Of a stretch of DNA of 64,000 bases, positions 8,089 to 16,753 are shown piece after piece. Position 1 is the first letter of the stretch. Every line of letters starts with the position of its first letter. The notes beneath the pieces are model-generated. The model made no database searches. It had not been told where the DNA came from and saw only the letters and a program-made list of their open reading frames with translations. A program made the position numbers and the translations under genes. Origin of the DNA: Halogeometricum pallidum JCM 14848 (GTDB lineage Archaea > Halobacteriota > Halobacteria > Halobacteriales > Haloferacaceae); assembly GCF_000337095.1 (NCBI RefSeq), contig NZ_AOIV01000004.1, forward strand, positions 129,255 to 193,254, given 5' to 3'.

Positions 8089-9729
8089 ATGGTGTCGGAC
8101 GGGGGGTTCGGCCGCGTCCGCCGACTGCTCGACGACGACGAACCCGGGACGGCCGTCGTCGTCCTCGCCGCCGCCGTCGCCGCCGCGGTGCTGTCGCCGC
8201 TGGTGTGGCTGCTCGTCGGCGCCTCGTCGCTCGACGCCGATGCCGCCGTCTCGCTTCTCACCTCCGGGACGGCGACGACGGTGCTGGTCAACAGTCTCGT
8301 ACTCGCCGCCGTCGTCACCGCCGCCTCCGTCGTTCTCGGCGTCCCGCTCGCGGTGTTGACGGTGCAGACGGACCTCCCGTTCCGGCGGCTGTGGACGGTG
8401 CTCGCGGCGCTTCCGCTTGTCGTTCCGAGTTACATCGGCGCGTTCGCGTACGTCTCGGCGTTCGGTCCGAGCGGGGCGCTCGCGGACCTGCTCGCGCCGC
8501 TCGGTATCGGAATCCCGACGGTCTACGGCCTCGGCGGCACGGCGCTCGTGCTGACGCTCTTTACGTACCCCTACGTCTTTCTCACCACGCGCGCCTCGCT
8601 GCTGTCGTTCGACGCGACGCAGTTGGAGGCCGCCCGGACGCTGAACCACACCTACCCCGAGGCGTTCCGGCGCGTCATCCTGCCGCAAATCGCGCCCGGG
8701 GTGACGGCGGGGGCGCTACTCGTCGCGCTGTACACCATCTCGGACTTCGGGACGCCCGCCATCATGCGCTACGACGTGTTCACGCGCGTCATCTACGTCG
8801 AACTGAACAGCTTCGGCGTCGGACGGGCGAACGCGACGCTGCTGTCGATGCAACTGCTCGCCGTGACCGCCCTGATACTCGCCCTCGAATCGCGCGTCGG
8901 CGGCGACGCCGCCGCCGGTTACGGGACGCCCTCCTCCGTCGAGACGGTGGTCTCACTCGGTCGCTTCCGATGGGTCGCCGCCGCGGCCGCCGGGGGGGTG
9001 AGCCTGTTCACGCTCGCGCTTCCGGTCGGCATCCTCGGGATGTGGCTCGTCCGCTCGGGCCCCGGCTACGGCGGCGGCGGCCTCGCGTTCCACCCCGCGT
9101 TCGCGGCTAACTCGGTGTACGCGGCCGCGCTGACTGCCGGCGTGACGGTGCTGTTCGCCCTCCCCGTCGCCTACTACGCGGGGCGGTCGGAGTCGGCGTT
9201 CGCCGCTCTGGTCGAACGGGCGACGTACCTCGGCTACGCGATGCCGGGCGTCGTGCTGGGTCTGGCGCTCGTGTTCTTCTCCAGTCAGTGGCTCCGCGAC
9301 GCCGTCGGTCCGACCGCCGCGCAACTCGTCTACCAGTCGCTCCCCCTGCTCGTCTTCGCCTACGTCGTCCGCTTCCTCCCGCAGGCCGTCGGGTCGACGC
9401 GCTCGTCGGTGCTCGGGGTGGACCGCGACCTCATCGGCGCGGCCCGGTTGCTCGGCGCCTCCCCGCGCCGCGCGTTCCGCCGGGTGACGCTCCCGCTCAT
9501 TTCGCCGGGGCTGCTCGCGGGCGCGGCGCTCGTGTTCCTCACGACGATGAAGGAACTCGACACGACGCTCATCCTCCATCCGACAGGGTTTACAACCATT
9601 GTGACCTACATCTGGCGAGTTCAAGAGGCCGGCTACTACGGCCGGGCGGCGCTGCCGGCGCTGGTCTTAATCGCCGTCTCCGGCCTCTCGATGATCCCGC
9701 TGCTCAGCGGAGGACGCGACGATGCGTGA
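8089..9729 (+). CDS. iron ABC transporter permease (two fused permease domains)
   Basis: A 546-residue inner-membrane protein with about 12 membrane spans, formed from two tandem permease domains, the FbpB/SfuB arrangement. Each half has an EAA loop that docks the ATPase: EAARTLNHTYPEAFRRVILPQIAPG in the first, GAARLLGASPRRAFRRVTLPLISPG in the second. The start 15 bases after the binding-protein stop gives a short acidic N-terminus (DGGFGRVRRLLDDDEPG) before the first span. Its end overlaps the ATPase gene by 8 bases. With the lipoprotein and ATPase it makes a complete importer. Confidence 0.93.
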   Translation: MVSDGGFGRVRRLLDDDEPGTAVVVLAAAVAAAVLSPLVWLLVGASSLDADAAVSLLTSGTATTVLVNSLVLAAVVTAASVVLGVPLAVLTVQTDLPFRRLWTVLAALPLVVPSYIGAFAYVSAFGPSGALADLLAPLGIGIPTVYGLGGTALVLTLFTYPYVFLTTRASLLSFDATQLEAARTLNHTYPEAFRRVILPQIAPGVTAGALLVALYTISDFGTPAIMRYDVFTRVIYVELNSFGVGRANATLLSMQLLAVTALILALESRVGGDAAAGYGTPSSVETVVSLGRFRWVAAAAAGGVSLFTLALPVGILGMWLVRSGPGYGGGGLAFHPAFAANSVYAAALTAGVTVLFALPVAYYAGRSESAFAALVERATYLGYAMPGVVLGLALVFFSSQWLRDAVGPTAAQLVYQSLPLLVFAYVVRFLPQAVGSTRSSVLGVDRDLIGAARLLGASPRRAFRRVTLPLISPGLLAGAALVFLTTMKELDTTLILHPTGFTTIVTYIWRVQEAGYYGRAALPALVLIAVSGLSMIPLLSGGRDDA

Positions 9730-11023
9730 GGAACCCACCACCACGAACCGCGAGGAGACGCGTCGAAACCGAGACGAGGGCGTCAACGCCGATACCGATC
9801 CGGGCGCCGACTCACTCTCAGACACCGACGCGGAGAGCGAACGCGCCGAATCCGCCGCGAGCGCGGCGGACCCGAACCTGACCGACGGCGGCGCCGCCGT
9901 CGGCGCGCACGAGGACCCGGCTGTCGTCCCCGAGACGGCCGCGACCGACGACGACTCCGAGGCGGACGCCGTGCTCGAACTGGAGGGCGTCGTCAAACGC
10001 TACGGCTCCGAGACGGCCGTCTCGGGGCTCGACCTGACCGTCAGGGAGGGCGAACTCGTCACGCTTCTCGGTCCGTCCGGGTGCGGGAAGACGACGACGC
10101 TGCGCATGATTGCCGGTCTGGAGACGGCCACGGAGGGAACCATCGCCGTCGGCGGCGACGTGGTCGACGACGGGGGCACTCCGACGCCCCCCGAGGACCG
10201 CGACGTAGGGTTGGTGTTCCAAGAGTTCGCGCTGTTTCCCCACCTCAGCGTCGCCGAGAACGTCGCCTTCGGACTGGACGACCCCGACTCCGCCGAGGCG
10301 GAGCGCCGCACGTCCGACCTGCTCGAACTGGTCGGGTTGGGCGACTACGGCGACCGCTCGCCGGCGGACCTCTCGGGCGGCCAGCGCCAGCGGGTCGCCC
10401 TCGCGCGGTCGCTGGCCCCCGAACCCGACGTGCTCCTGCTCGACGAGCCGTTCTCGAACCTCGACGTGAGCCTCCGCGTGCGGATGCGTGAGGAGGTCAA
10501 ACGAATCCTCGAGGAGGCCGGCGTCACCGCCGTCTCCGTCACGCACGACCAAGAGGAGGCGCTGTCCATCTCCGACCGCGTCGCCGTCGTCAACGACGGC
10601 CGGGTCGAACAGGTGGGGTCGCCCGGCGAGGTGTTCGAGAACCCCACTTCGCGGTTCGTCGCCTCCTTCCTCGGACAGGCGAGTTTCCTCCCCGCGACGG
10701 TGACCGACGAGGCCGTGGAGACGGCCGTCGGGTCGTACCACCGCGACCTGCTGACGGGTCTCGGGGACGGCTACGCCGGCAGTAGCGTCGACGTGTTGGT
10801 CCGCCCGGACGACCTGCGAGCGACGCCCACCGCCGAGGGCGACGCCGACGGCACCGTCGTCCGCCGGCAGTACACCGGTCCGTCGTTCGTCTACCACGTC
10901 CGCCTCAACGACGGCACCGTCGTCCGCTGTCTCCACAACCACACCGAGGAGTTCGACGTCGGGGAACCGGTCGCCGTGACGCTCGTGGCCGACCACGCCC
11001 TCGCGTGGTACCCCTCTCAGTAG
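9722..11023 (+). CDS. ABC transporter ATP-binding protein with long acidic N-terminal extension
   Basis: The ATPase of the iron importer. Walker A GPSGCGKT is at 117-124, then a Q-loop (GLVFQEFALFPHLSV), signature LSGGQRQRVALARSL, Walker B VLLLDEPFSNLD and switch His in SVTHDQEEAL. After about residue 315 comes a TOBE-type domain (VDVLVRPDDLRA, VRLNDGTVVRCLHNHTEEFDVGEPVAV), as in FbpC/PotA proteins. Unlike usual family members, about 82 Asp/Glu/Ala/Thr-rich residues precede the ABC domain and look disordered. No good internal start lies between 9722 and the domain, and the 8-base overlap with the permease supports the long form. Confidence 0.92.
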   Translation: MREEPTTTNREETRRNRDEGVNADTDPGADSLSDTDAESERAESAASAADPNLTDGGAAVGAHEDPAVVPETAATDDDSEADAVLELEGVVKRYGSETAVSGLDLTVREGELVTLLGPSGCGKTTTLRMIAGLETATEGTIAVGGDVVDDGGTPTPPEDRDVGLVFQEFALFPHLSVAENVAFGLDDPDSAEAERRTSDLLELVGLGDYGDRSPADLSGGQRQRVALARSLAPEPDVLLLDEPFSNLDVSLRVRMREEVKRILEEAGVTAVSVTHDQEEALSISDRVAVVNDGRVEQVGSPGEVFENPTSRFVASFLGQASFLPATVTDEAVETAVGSYHRDLLTGLGDGYAGSSVDVLVRPDDLRATPTAEGDADGTVVRRQYTGPSFVYHVRLNDGTVVRCLHNHTEEFDVGEPVAVTLVADHALAWYPSQ

Positions 11024-13258
11024 ATGTCCGGCGGGTCGACGGACGATGACGGGTCGGTCGGCGCGTCCCCTGGCCTCGGGGCCGCCCTCGAACGCTTCGA
11101 CCGCGGCCGACTCGCCGCGCTCTGTCTCGCACTCCTCGCCGCCGCCGTCGCCCTCCTCGTCGCGACGGAGCTGTTTCCGTACCGCTCGCTGAACCACGAC
11201 GAGGCGGTCTACCTCCAGCAGGCGGACCTCCTCCTGCACGGTCGACTGTTCCTCCGCCCGCCCGTCGAGGAGGCGTTCCGGCCGTGGTTCTTCGTCGAGA
11301 GCGACCGGGGCCTGTACCCGAAGTACGCTCCGGGACCGGCCGCCGTCTTCGCCCTCGGGAAGACCCTCGGCGGTTACCCGCTGGCGCTGGCGGGCGTCGC
11401 CGCCGCCCTCGTCGCGGGCGTCGCCGCCCTCGGCCGGGAACTGTTCGACGCCCGCGTCGGCGTCCTCGCGGGCCTCCTCTTGCTCCTCACGCCACTGTTC
11501 GTCGTCCAGTCCGGAGTCTACCTGCCGTACGCGCTGACGACGGCGTTGAACGTCGCGTTCGTCGTCGCGTACCTCCGGAGCGAGCGACGGCGGAGCCTCC
11601 GCGACGCGGCGGCCGCCGGCCTCGCCGTCGGCGCCGCCTTCTTCTCTCGCCCGTACACCGCCGTGCTGTTCGCACTCCCCTTCGTCGCGCACGCCGCCGT
11701 TACGCTCTTGCAGTCGGGCCGGAACGGTCGAATCGATCGCGCACAGATCGCCCGACGCCTCGTCACCGCGACCGGCGGAACGGCTGGCGTGCTCGCCGCC
11801 CTCGGCTACAACGCCGTCGTCACGGGCGACCCGCTCGTGTTCCCGTACCTCGCGTTCGCCCCGGCCGACGGGCTCGGTTTCGGCCGCCGGGCCATCCTCG
11901 GCCACGAGGTGGTCTACACGCCCGAACTCGGCGTCCGCGCGAACGCGCTCGTCCTCGCGGACCTGTTCTCAGAGTGGGTCGTCGCCGGACGGACCGGCAC
12001 CGTTCTCGCCGCTCTCGGCGTCGCTCTCGCTCTCTTCCGCCGCTCGGTCGTTCTCGGCGGACGCGCCCGTCCCGGCCTCCTCGCGGCGACGTATCTTACC
12101 GTCGCCGCCGGCAACGTCGCCTTCTGGGGGAACTACAACGTCCTCGGCGCCCTCGAAGACGGCTCGGACGGCCTCGTCCACTATCTCGGCCCGTACTACC
12201 ACTACGATCTCATCGTCCCGACGGCGGTGTTCGCCGCCCTCGCCCTCGTCGTCGTCGCCGACCGCTTCCGGCGCGGCGTCGCCGTGCGCGCCGCAAACCG
12301 AGACGGGGTCGACGTCGGTCGAGCGCGCGCGCTCGCGACCCTCACCCTCGTGGTCTGCGCCGCCGTCGGTGGCGCCCTCGCCGTCTCGGCCGTCGACGAG
12401 GTGACCGACCGCGACGCCGCCGTGACCGCGGAGTACCGCGCGGCCTACGCCCCCTTCGCCGACGGCGATTCTCCGTCGGTCGCCTCGGTTCCGTCGCCGG
12501 CCAGCGCCTCGGGAGACGCCGTGGTGTTCCTCCCGACGCCGTACGGGCCGTGGCTGAACCACCCGTTTCAGACGCTCCGCAACGACGCCGACTACGACGA
12601 CGGAGCGGTGTACGCGCTGGGCGATACCCGCGAACTCGCCGTCGCGGCGGCGTTCCCGGACCGCGACCTCCGCCGGTACGTGTACGCCGGGTCGTGGGCG
12701 CCCACGGACGACTCGACGGTCCGAGCGGCCGTCGTCCCCGTCTCCCGTGTCTCGGGCGAACGGGTCGTCCTCGACGCGTCGTTCGGCCTCCCCGAGGGGG
12801 CCGAGAGCGCGACGGTCAGGGTACACGCCGACGGCGGGTCGGCGTACCTCGTCGCGGACGACGCGGAGGGGCCGGTCTCGCTGTCCGCGGCGGCCGCTCC
12901 GGGTCGGCTGACCGTCTCCGGTCCGGGGCTCGAACCCGCGTCCGGAAGCGGGGGCGACGACGGCGAGAACGGGAACGCGAGCGTCGTGCTTCCTCTCGCC
13001 GACGCCGACGAGGTGGCCGTCGAGGTGTTCGTCGAGACCGGCCCGGCGAGCGGGTTCGGCTACGAGGTGGTGTTCCCCGTCGAGCGCACCGACGACGGCG
13101 GGGTCCGCGCGCTCTCGCCCACCGTCGAGCGGTGTCCGGTACCGACGCGGTGCGTCCCGCGGGCCGTCGACGACTCCCCACCGGGCGTCGGGGTGAACGC
13201 GACGCTCTCGGACGGTTCGAATGCATCGAACGGGTCGAACGGGCCTGCGGAAGGGTAG
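11024..13258 (+). CDS. GT-C (ArnT/PMT, GT39-like) membrane glycosyltransferase
   Basis: A 744-residue membrane protein whose start codon directly follows the ATPase stop, so it belongs to the iron operon. It has a first span at about 29-47, then the outside-facing acidic loop YRSLNHDEAVYLQQADLLLHGRLF, whose HDE is the catalytic motif expected of dolichol-phosphate-sugar-using GT-C enzymes. Further spans run to about residue 465 (ALAGVAAALVAGVAAL, VGVLAGLLLLLTPLFVV, ALVVVADRF, TLTLVVCAAVGGALAVSAV). The last 270 residues are a soluble, probably extracellular beta-rich domain. It likely transfers a lipid-linked sugar to a surface acceptor. The GT2 gene converging on it could make the lipid-linked donor. 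Confidence 0.82.
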   Translation: MSGGSTDDDGSVGASPGLGAALERFDRGRLAALCLALLAAAVALLVATELFPYRSLNHDEAVYLQQADLLLHGRLFLRPPVEEAFRPWFFVESDRGLYPKYAPGPAAVFALGKTLGGYPLALAGVAAALVAGVAALGRELFDARVGVLAGLLLLLTPLFVVQSGVYLPYALTTALNVAFVVAYLRSERRRSLRDAAAAGLAVGAAFFSRPYTAVLFALPFVAHAAVTLLQSGRNGRIDRAQIARRLVTATGGTAGVLAALGYNAVVTGDPLVFPYLAFAPADGLGFGRRAILGHEVVYTPELGVRANALVLADLFSEWVVAGRTGTVLAALGVALALFRRSVVLGGRARPGLLAATYLTVAAGNVAFWGNYNVLGALEDGSDGLVHYLGPYYHYDLIVPTAVFAALALVVVADRFRRGVAVRAANRDGVDVGRARALATLTLVVCAAVGGALAVSAVDEVTDRDAAVTAEYRAAYAPFADGDSPSVASVPSPASASGDAVVFLPTPYGPWLNHPFQTLRNDADYDDGAVYALGDTRELAVAAAFPDRDLRRYVYAGSWAPTDDSTVRAAVVPVSRVSGERVVLDASFGLPEGAESATVRVHADGGSAYLVADDAEGPVSLSAAAAPGRLTVSGPGLEPASGSGGDDGENGNASVVLPLADADEVAVEVFVETGPASGFGYEVVFPVERTDDGGVRALSPTVERCPVPTRCVPRAVDDSPPGVGVNATLSDGSNASNGSNGPAEG

Positions 13259-13268
13259 CGCGCGGCGC

Positions 13269-13967
13269 TCACCGACGCCGCCGGAGTCGCTCCTCGGCGC
13301 AGACGCGGAGGATGGACGCGGCTATCTCGCGGCCGCCGGCGAACGGGTCGAGTTTCGTCTCTCCGAGTCGCTCGGCGTACTCGATTGGCTCCTGTCGGAC
13401 TCGGTAGCCCCGCATCGCCGGCCGGACGAGGAGTTCGGCGGACAGCCCCGTGTTCTCCGTCCACTGAATCGACTCGACCACGTCCTCGTGGTAGGCGCGC
13501 ATGCCCGTCGTCACGTCGTACAGTCGCTCCCCGGAGAGGAGACTCGCCGTCGCCGCGAAGGCGCGGTTGCCCAGGCGGTTCAGCGCCGGCATCGCCTCGG
13601 CGCCGTGGTACAGTCGGTCGCCGCTCACCACGTCGTACCCCTCGTTCACCAGTTCGAGGAAGTCGGGGATGCGGTCCATCGGGTACGTGCCGTCGCAGTC
13701 GGTGGTGACGCGGACCGGGTTCGACGCCTCGGTCAGCGCCCGTTCCACCGCCGCCCCGTACCCCTTCGGGGGCTGTTTTACGACCGTCGCGCCGCGCTCT
13801 CGGGCGACGGCGGCGGTGCCGTCGTCGGAACTGTCGACGACGACCACCTCCGCCCGCCCCTCGGTCGCGGCGTCGACGTCCGCGAGGACCGACCCGATAG
13901 CCTCCACCTCGTTGTACGCCCCCATGACGACGCTCACGTCGCCGAGGTCGTACGCTCGCTCGGTCAT
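13269..13967 (-). CDS. GT2 glycosyltransferase (dolichol-phosphate sugar synthase-like)
   Basis: A 232-residue family 2 glycosyltransferase. The nucleotide-binding start is VSVVMGAYNEVEAIGSVLADVD. EVVVVDSSDDGTAAVARERGATVV and the metal-binding VRVTTDCDGTYPMDRIPDFL are those of dolichol-phosphate mannose/glucose synthases, as is VVSGDRLYHGAEAMPALNRLGNRAFAATASLL. It has no C-terminal membrane domain, like the short DPM1 type. It probably charges dolichol phosphate at the inner face of the membrane. It ends 10 bases from the stop of the GT-C gene, and its promoter carries an iron-type box, which links the two in function and control. Confidence 0.88.
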   Translation of the reverse strand: MTERAYDLGDVSVVMGAYNEVEAIGSVLADVDAATEGRAEVVVVDSSDDGTAAVARERGATVVKQPPKGYGAAVERALTEASNPVRVTTDCDGTYPMDRIPDFLELVNEGYDVVSGDRLYHGAEAMPALNRLGNRAFAATASLLSGERLYDVTTGMRAYHEDVVESIQWTENTGLSAELLVRPAMRGYRVRQEPIEYAERLGETKLDPFAGGREIAASILRVCAEERLRRRR

Positions 13968-13991
13968 ACACGCAACTCGACGGCGAATCTT

Positions 13992-14005
13992 TTAGGTGTG
14001 CCGAA
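13992..14005 (-). promoter_or_regulatory. putative iron-repressor-like box at GT2 promoter
   Basis: Read on the + strand the site is TTAGGTGTGCCGAA, one base away from perfect half-sites (TTAGG, TGTG, CCGAA). On the gene strand the CCTAA half overlaps the TATA-like CCTAAAAGATT, 20-30 bases before the ATG at 13967. It is the weakest of the three boxes but is placed exactly as in the iron operon. Confidence 0.5.
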
Positions 14006-14028
14006 AAATACTCCGAAGTCGCCGAGAG

Positions 14029-15060
14029 TTACCGCTGGGAGTCACGGAGGATGAGCGGTCCGATGGCGAGCGTCCGTTTCGCCACCGTGGCGATGCGGAG
14101 GATGTAGGAGGTAAACAGTAAGAACGGAATCAGCGTAAAGGTGAACGCCGCGCTCACGACCCACGTGATGACGGGCACGTCGAGGAACTGCGTCGATCCG
14201 AACGTCTCCGCGCCGACGAACGTGAGCATGACGCCGGCGACGAGGAGGGCGGGCACCGCGACGTAGAGGATGTACTGCGAGAGGTCGACCAGCGCCCACT
14301 GGAAGTACAGCGTCTTGATGTGCTCGCGGGCCGGACCGAACATCGACAGCGAGGTTCGGAGGTCATCGAACGCCCGCTTCTGGTCGTCCGTGAGCGAGTC
14401 GCCGAACTCGCCGGTGATGCGCTCGACCTGGTATATCTTCCACGAGTAGTTGAAGTTGAGCGCGGCGAACAGCACCTCGAACGTCCCGAAGGAGGCGCCG
14501 TCCAACTCGTCTTCGACTTCCTGGGCGTTGCCGTGGATGCTGTCGACGAACTCCGTCACCTGTTCGCGCAGTTCCTCGTCGTCGCTCTCGGCGGCGAGTC
14601 GGTCGACCACCTCGCTCCGCCGTTCGGTCTCGACCACGAGTGCTTGGAGGAACGCGGAGGGGTCGGCCGGCACCGACTCCCCGAGCAGGTCCTTCGCGTA
14701 CGTGCGGAAGTCCATCGCGTCGCTCATCCGCTCGCGCTGGTCGCCCAGCGGGCCGTTCTCCTGTGAGAGCACCAGTTGGTTGATGGTGATGACGAGCGTC
14801 GTCCCCGTGACGAGCACGCTGATCATCGTCGAGAAGATGGTCTCTATCGTGTCCGTCGATTTGATCTCTGCGTCCAGCGACGGCGCGAAGAAGACGCTGA
14901 AGAGGATGAAGCCGACGAAGATGAACAGCGCGAACGCCCCGGTCACGACCACCCGGTTCGCCTGCAGGAGGAGTTTGACTTTCAGTCGGCTCTCGTCGGC
15001 CCGCCCCCGCATCGTGTTCGCGGTGCCGATGTCGCTGCTGTCGCCACCGTCATCACTCAT
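14029..15060 (-). CDS. four-span membrane protein, function unknown
   Basis: I do not recognise a named family. Two membrane spans lie near the N-terminus (about 35-58, VVVTGAFALFIFVGFILFSVFF, and 75-102, FSTMISVLVTGTTLVITINQLVL) and two near the C-terminus (about 262-290 and 300-330). Between them is a charged, mostly helical cytoplasmic domain of about 150 residues (DLLGESVPADPSAFLQALVVETERRSEVVDRLAAE). The first 28 residues are acidic and soluble. The layout suggests a channel-like or mechanosensing protein, but nothing proves it. The gene follows the DUF4177 gene with an 8-base overlap, so the two are co-expressed. Confidence 0.75.
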   Translation of the reverse strand: MSDDGGDSSDIGTANTMRGRADESRLKVKLLLQANRVVVTGAFALFIFVGFILFSVFFAPSLDAEIKSTDTIETIFSTMISVLVTGTTLVITINQLVLSQENGPLGDQRERMSDAMDFRTYAKDLLGESVPADPSAFLQALVVETERRSEVVDRLAAESDDEELREQVTEFVDSIHGNAQEVEDELDGASFGTFEVLFAALNFNYSWKIYQVERITGEFGDSLTDDQKRAFDDLRTSLSMFGPAREHIKTLYFQWALVDLSQYILYVAVPALLVAGVMLTFVGAETFGSTQFLDVPVITWVVSAAFTFTLIPFLLFTSYILRIATVAKRTLAIGPLILRDSQR

Positions 15061-15301
15061 CGTCGCCCCCCGACTCGCTGTCGGCCGGCCGTTTCAGGAC
15101 GATGAACTTCGTTCCACCTCCGACGTAGTCGAGCGTATCCGCGAGTTCCCACCCGTCCGCCCCGAGTTCGTTCAGCTTCTCGGCCGGGTCGCTCGTCTCT
15201 TTTTTCGTCTCCTCGCGCGGCGGGCGAAGCGTCCGATACTCCCACGTCCGCGTTTCGTTCGATGACACAGACCGGCGTTCGTCGCCGTGCGATAAGCGCA
15301 T
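15053..15301 (-). CDS. DUF4177 domain protein
   Basis: An 82-residue soluble protein with the DUF4177 pattern: WEYRTLRPP, then EKLNELGADGWELADTLDYVGGGTKFIVLKRP. Proteins of this family are small alpha-beta folds of unknown role, often beside membrane proteins. The ATG at 15301 is preferred because a TATA-like ACTTTAACC is centred 31 bases upstream, which fits a leaderless mRNA. A GTG 11 codons further in is the alternative. It shares a divergent promoter region of 88 bases with the DUF389 gene. Confidence 0.8.
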   Translation of the reverse strand: MRLSHGDERRSVSSNETRTWEYRTLRPPREETKKETSDPAEKLNELGADGWELADTLDYVGGGTKFIVLKRPADSESGGDDE

Positions 15302-15389
15302 TGGGGCCGTCGGAACGACCCCGCCGGTTAAAGTGCTGGTTTATGGAGGCATAAGCTATAGCCCCCGTCTGGTCGACGCGTCTAGTTAG

Positions 15390-16700
15390 ATGCGCGAACT
15401 TCATCTCTCTGTCTCTGCGGACAAGCGAGACGAGGTCGTCCCCGTCCTCGACGACAACGACATCGACTACGTGACGATACCGCGCGACGGCGACGAGACG
15501 TTCTTCATGCTCCCCGTCCCGACGGCGGCCGTCTCCACGGTGCTCGAAGGCCTCGAAGAGGCCGACGTCGACGAGGAGTCCTACACGGTGGTGACGAAGG
15601 CCGAGACGGTGGAGATGTCCCAGTACGAGGGGCTCCGCGAGCGCTACTCCGCGACGGTCAGAAAGCTCTCGAAGCAGGAACTGCACGCGAAGATACGCGA
15701 GATGCAGTGGCCGTATCAGATCTACTACGTGGGGACGGTGCTGAGCGTCCTCGCCGGGGCGGCGGGACTGCTCCTCGACCAACCCGCGCTCATCATCGGC
15801 GCGATGATCATCGCCCCGCAGGCCAGTTCCGCGCTCGCCGCTCCCGCCGGCGCCCTCCTCGACGACTGGGAGATGTTCGTCGCCAGCATCAGAGAGCAGT
15901 TTCTCAGCCTCGGACTCGCTATCGTCGGCGCCGCCCTGTTCGGGTGGTTAGTGCAGGCAATCGGCGTCGTTCCCCCGGCGCTCGAACCCTCGGAGATAGA
16001 ACTCGTCGGCGTCAGACTGGCGCCGACGTTCCTGTCGACGTTGGGGGCCATCATCGCGGGCATCGTCGGCGCGTTCGGCTACACGACCGAGCAGTCGACG
16101 GCCATCATCGGGGTGATGATAGCCGCCGCACTGATTCCCTCCGCCGCGGCCGCCGGACTCGGTATCGCGTGGGCGTCTCCGCTCTTGGCGACGGGCGCAG
16201 TTCTCCTGTTGCTCGTCAACATCCTCGCCATCAACCTCGGCGCGTTCGTCACCCTCCGGGTGATGGGCTACGTCCCGGACTGGCGCGAGGAGGGAAAGTC
16301 GTTCCGAGAGTCTCTCGAGGACGACCGGATGGCAGTCTACGGGACGCTCCTCGTCCTCCTCGTCGCCGTCGTCGGCACCGGCTACTTCACCGGCGTCAGC
16401 ATCGTGTTCTCCCAGTCGGTCAACCAGGAGGTCCAGACGACGTTCGAGCAGCCCTCGTACGCCAACCTCACGCTGTCGGGCGTGCAAGTCGGCTACGTCG
16501 GCACCTCGCTGGAGAACGAACCGACGAGCGTCACCGTCCACGTCGGCCGCACGTCGAACAACGCCTACCCGGACCTCGCCTCGCGGTTGGAACAACAGGT
16601 CGAACGGCGGACCGGTCGGAACGTGGCGGTCACCGTCCAGTACACCGAGTCTCGGACGTCGAGTGCGACCCGTCCGACGGGGAACCCGGCGGCGGCGTGA
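15390..16700 (+). CDS. DUF389 (TIGR00341) membrane protein
   Basis: A 436-residue protein with a soluble ferredoxin-like N-terminal domain (MRELHLSVSADKRDEVVPVLDDNDIDYVTI, about 1-85) followed by the DUF389 membrane core. The core holds the family hallmark GAMIIAPQASSALAAPAGALL near 137-157 and later AIIGVMIAAALIPSAAAAGLGIAWASPLLATGAVLLLLVNILAINLGA. A final span at about 312-332 leads to an extracellular tail. The family is found in bacteria and archaea and its function is not established. It is the first of three copies in this window. Confidence 0.9.
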   Translation: MRELHLSVSADKRDEVVPVLDDNDIDYVTIPRDGDETFFMLPVPTAAVSTVLEGLEEADVDEESYTVVTKAETVEMSQYEGLRERYSATVRKLSKQELHAKIREMQWPYQIYYVGTVLSVLAGAAGLLLDQPALIIGAMIIAPQASSALAAPAGALLDDWEMFVASIREQFLSLGLAIVGAALFGWLVQAIGVVPPALEPSEIELVGVRLAPTFLSTLGAIIAGIVGAFGYTTEQSTAIIGVMIAAALIPSAAAAGLGIAWASPLLATGAVLLLLVNILAINLGAFVTLRVMGYVPDWREEGKSFRESLEDDRMAVYGTLLVLLVAVVGTGYFTGVSIVFSQSVNQEVQTTFEQPSYANLTLSGVQVGYVGTSLENEPTSVTVHVGRTSNNAYPDLASRLEQQVERRTGRNVAVTVQYTESRTSSATRPTGNPAAA

Positions 16701-16753
16701 CCCGGTGACGCCGGGGACGGAAGAAACGGGAACGAAGGGATTGGGCGCCGCTC

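Noticed and set aside
6553..8688. A 711-codon open frame on the minus strand across the iron-binding protein gene
   Set aside because: It is an antisense shadow of GC-rich coding DNA, rich in Arg, Gly and His with no domain. The plus-strand genes have clear motifs and overlapping starts.
9818..11905. A 695-codon minus-strand open frame across the ABC ATPase
   Set aside because: It has shadow composition (Arg/Gly/Val repeats) and no recognisable motif, while the opposite strand codes a textbook ATPase.
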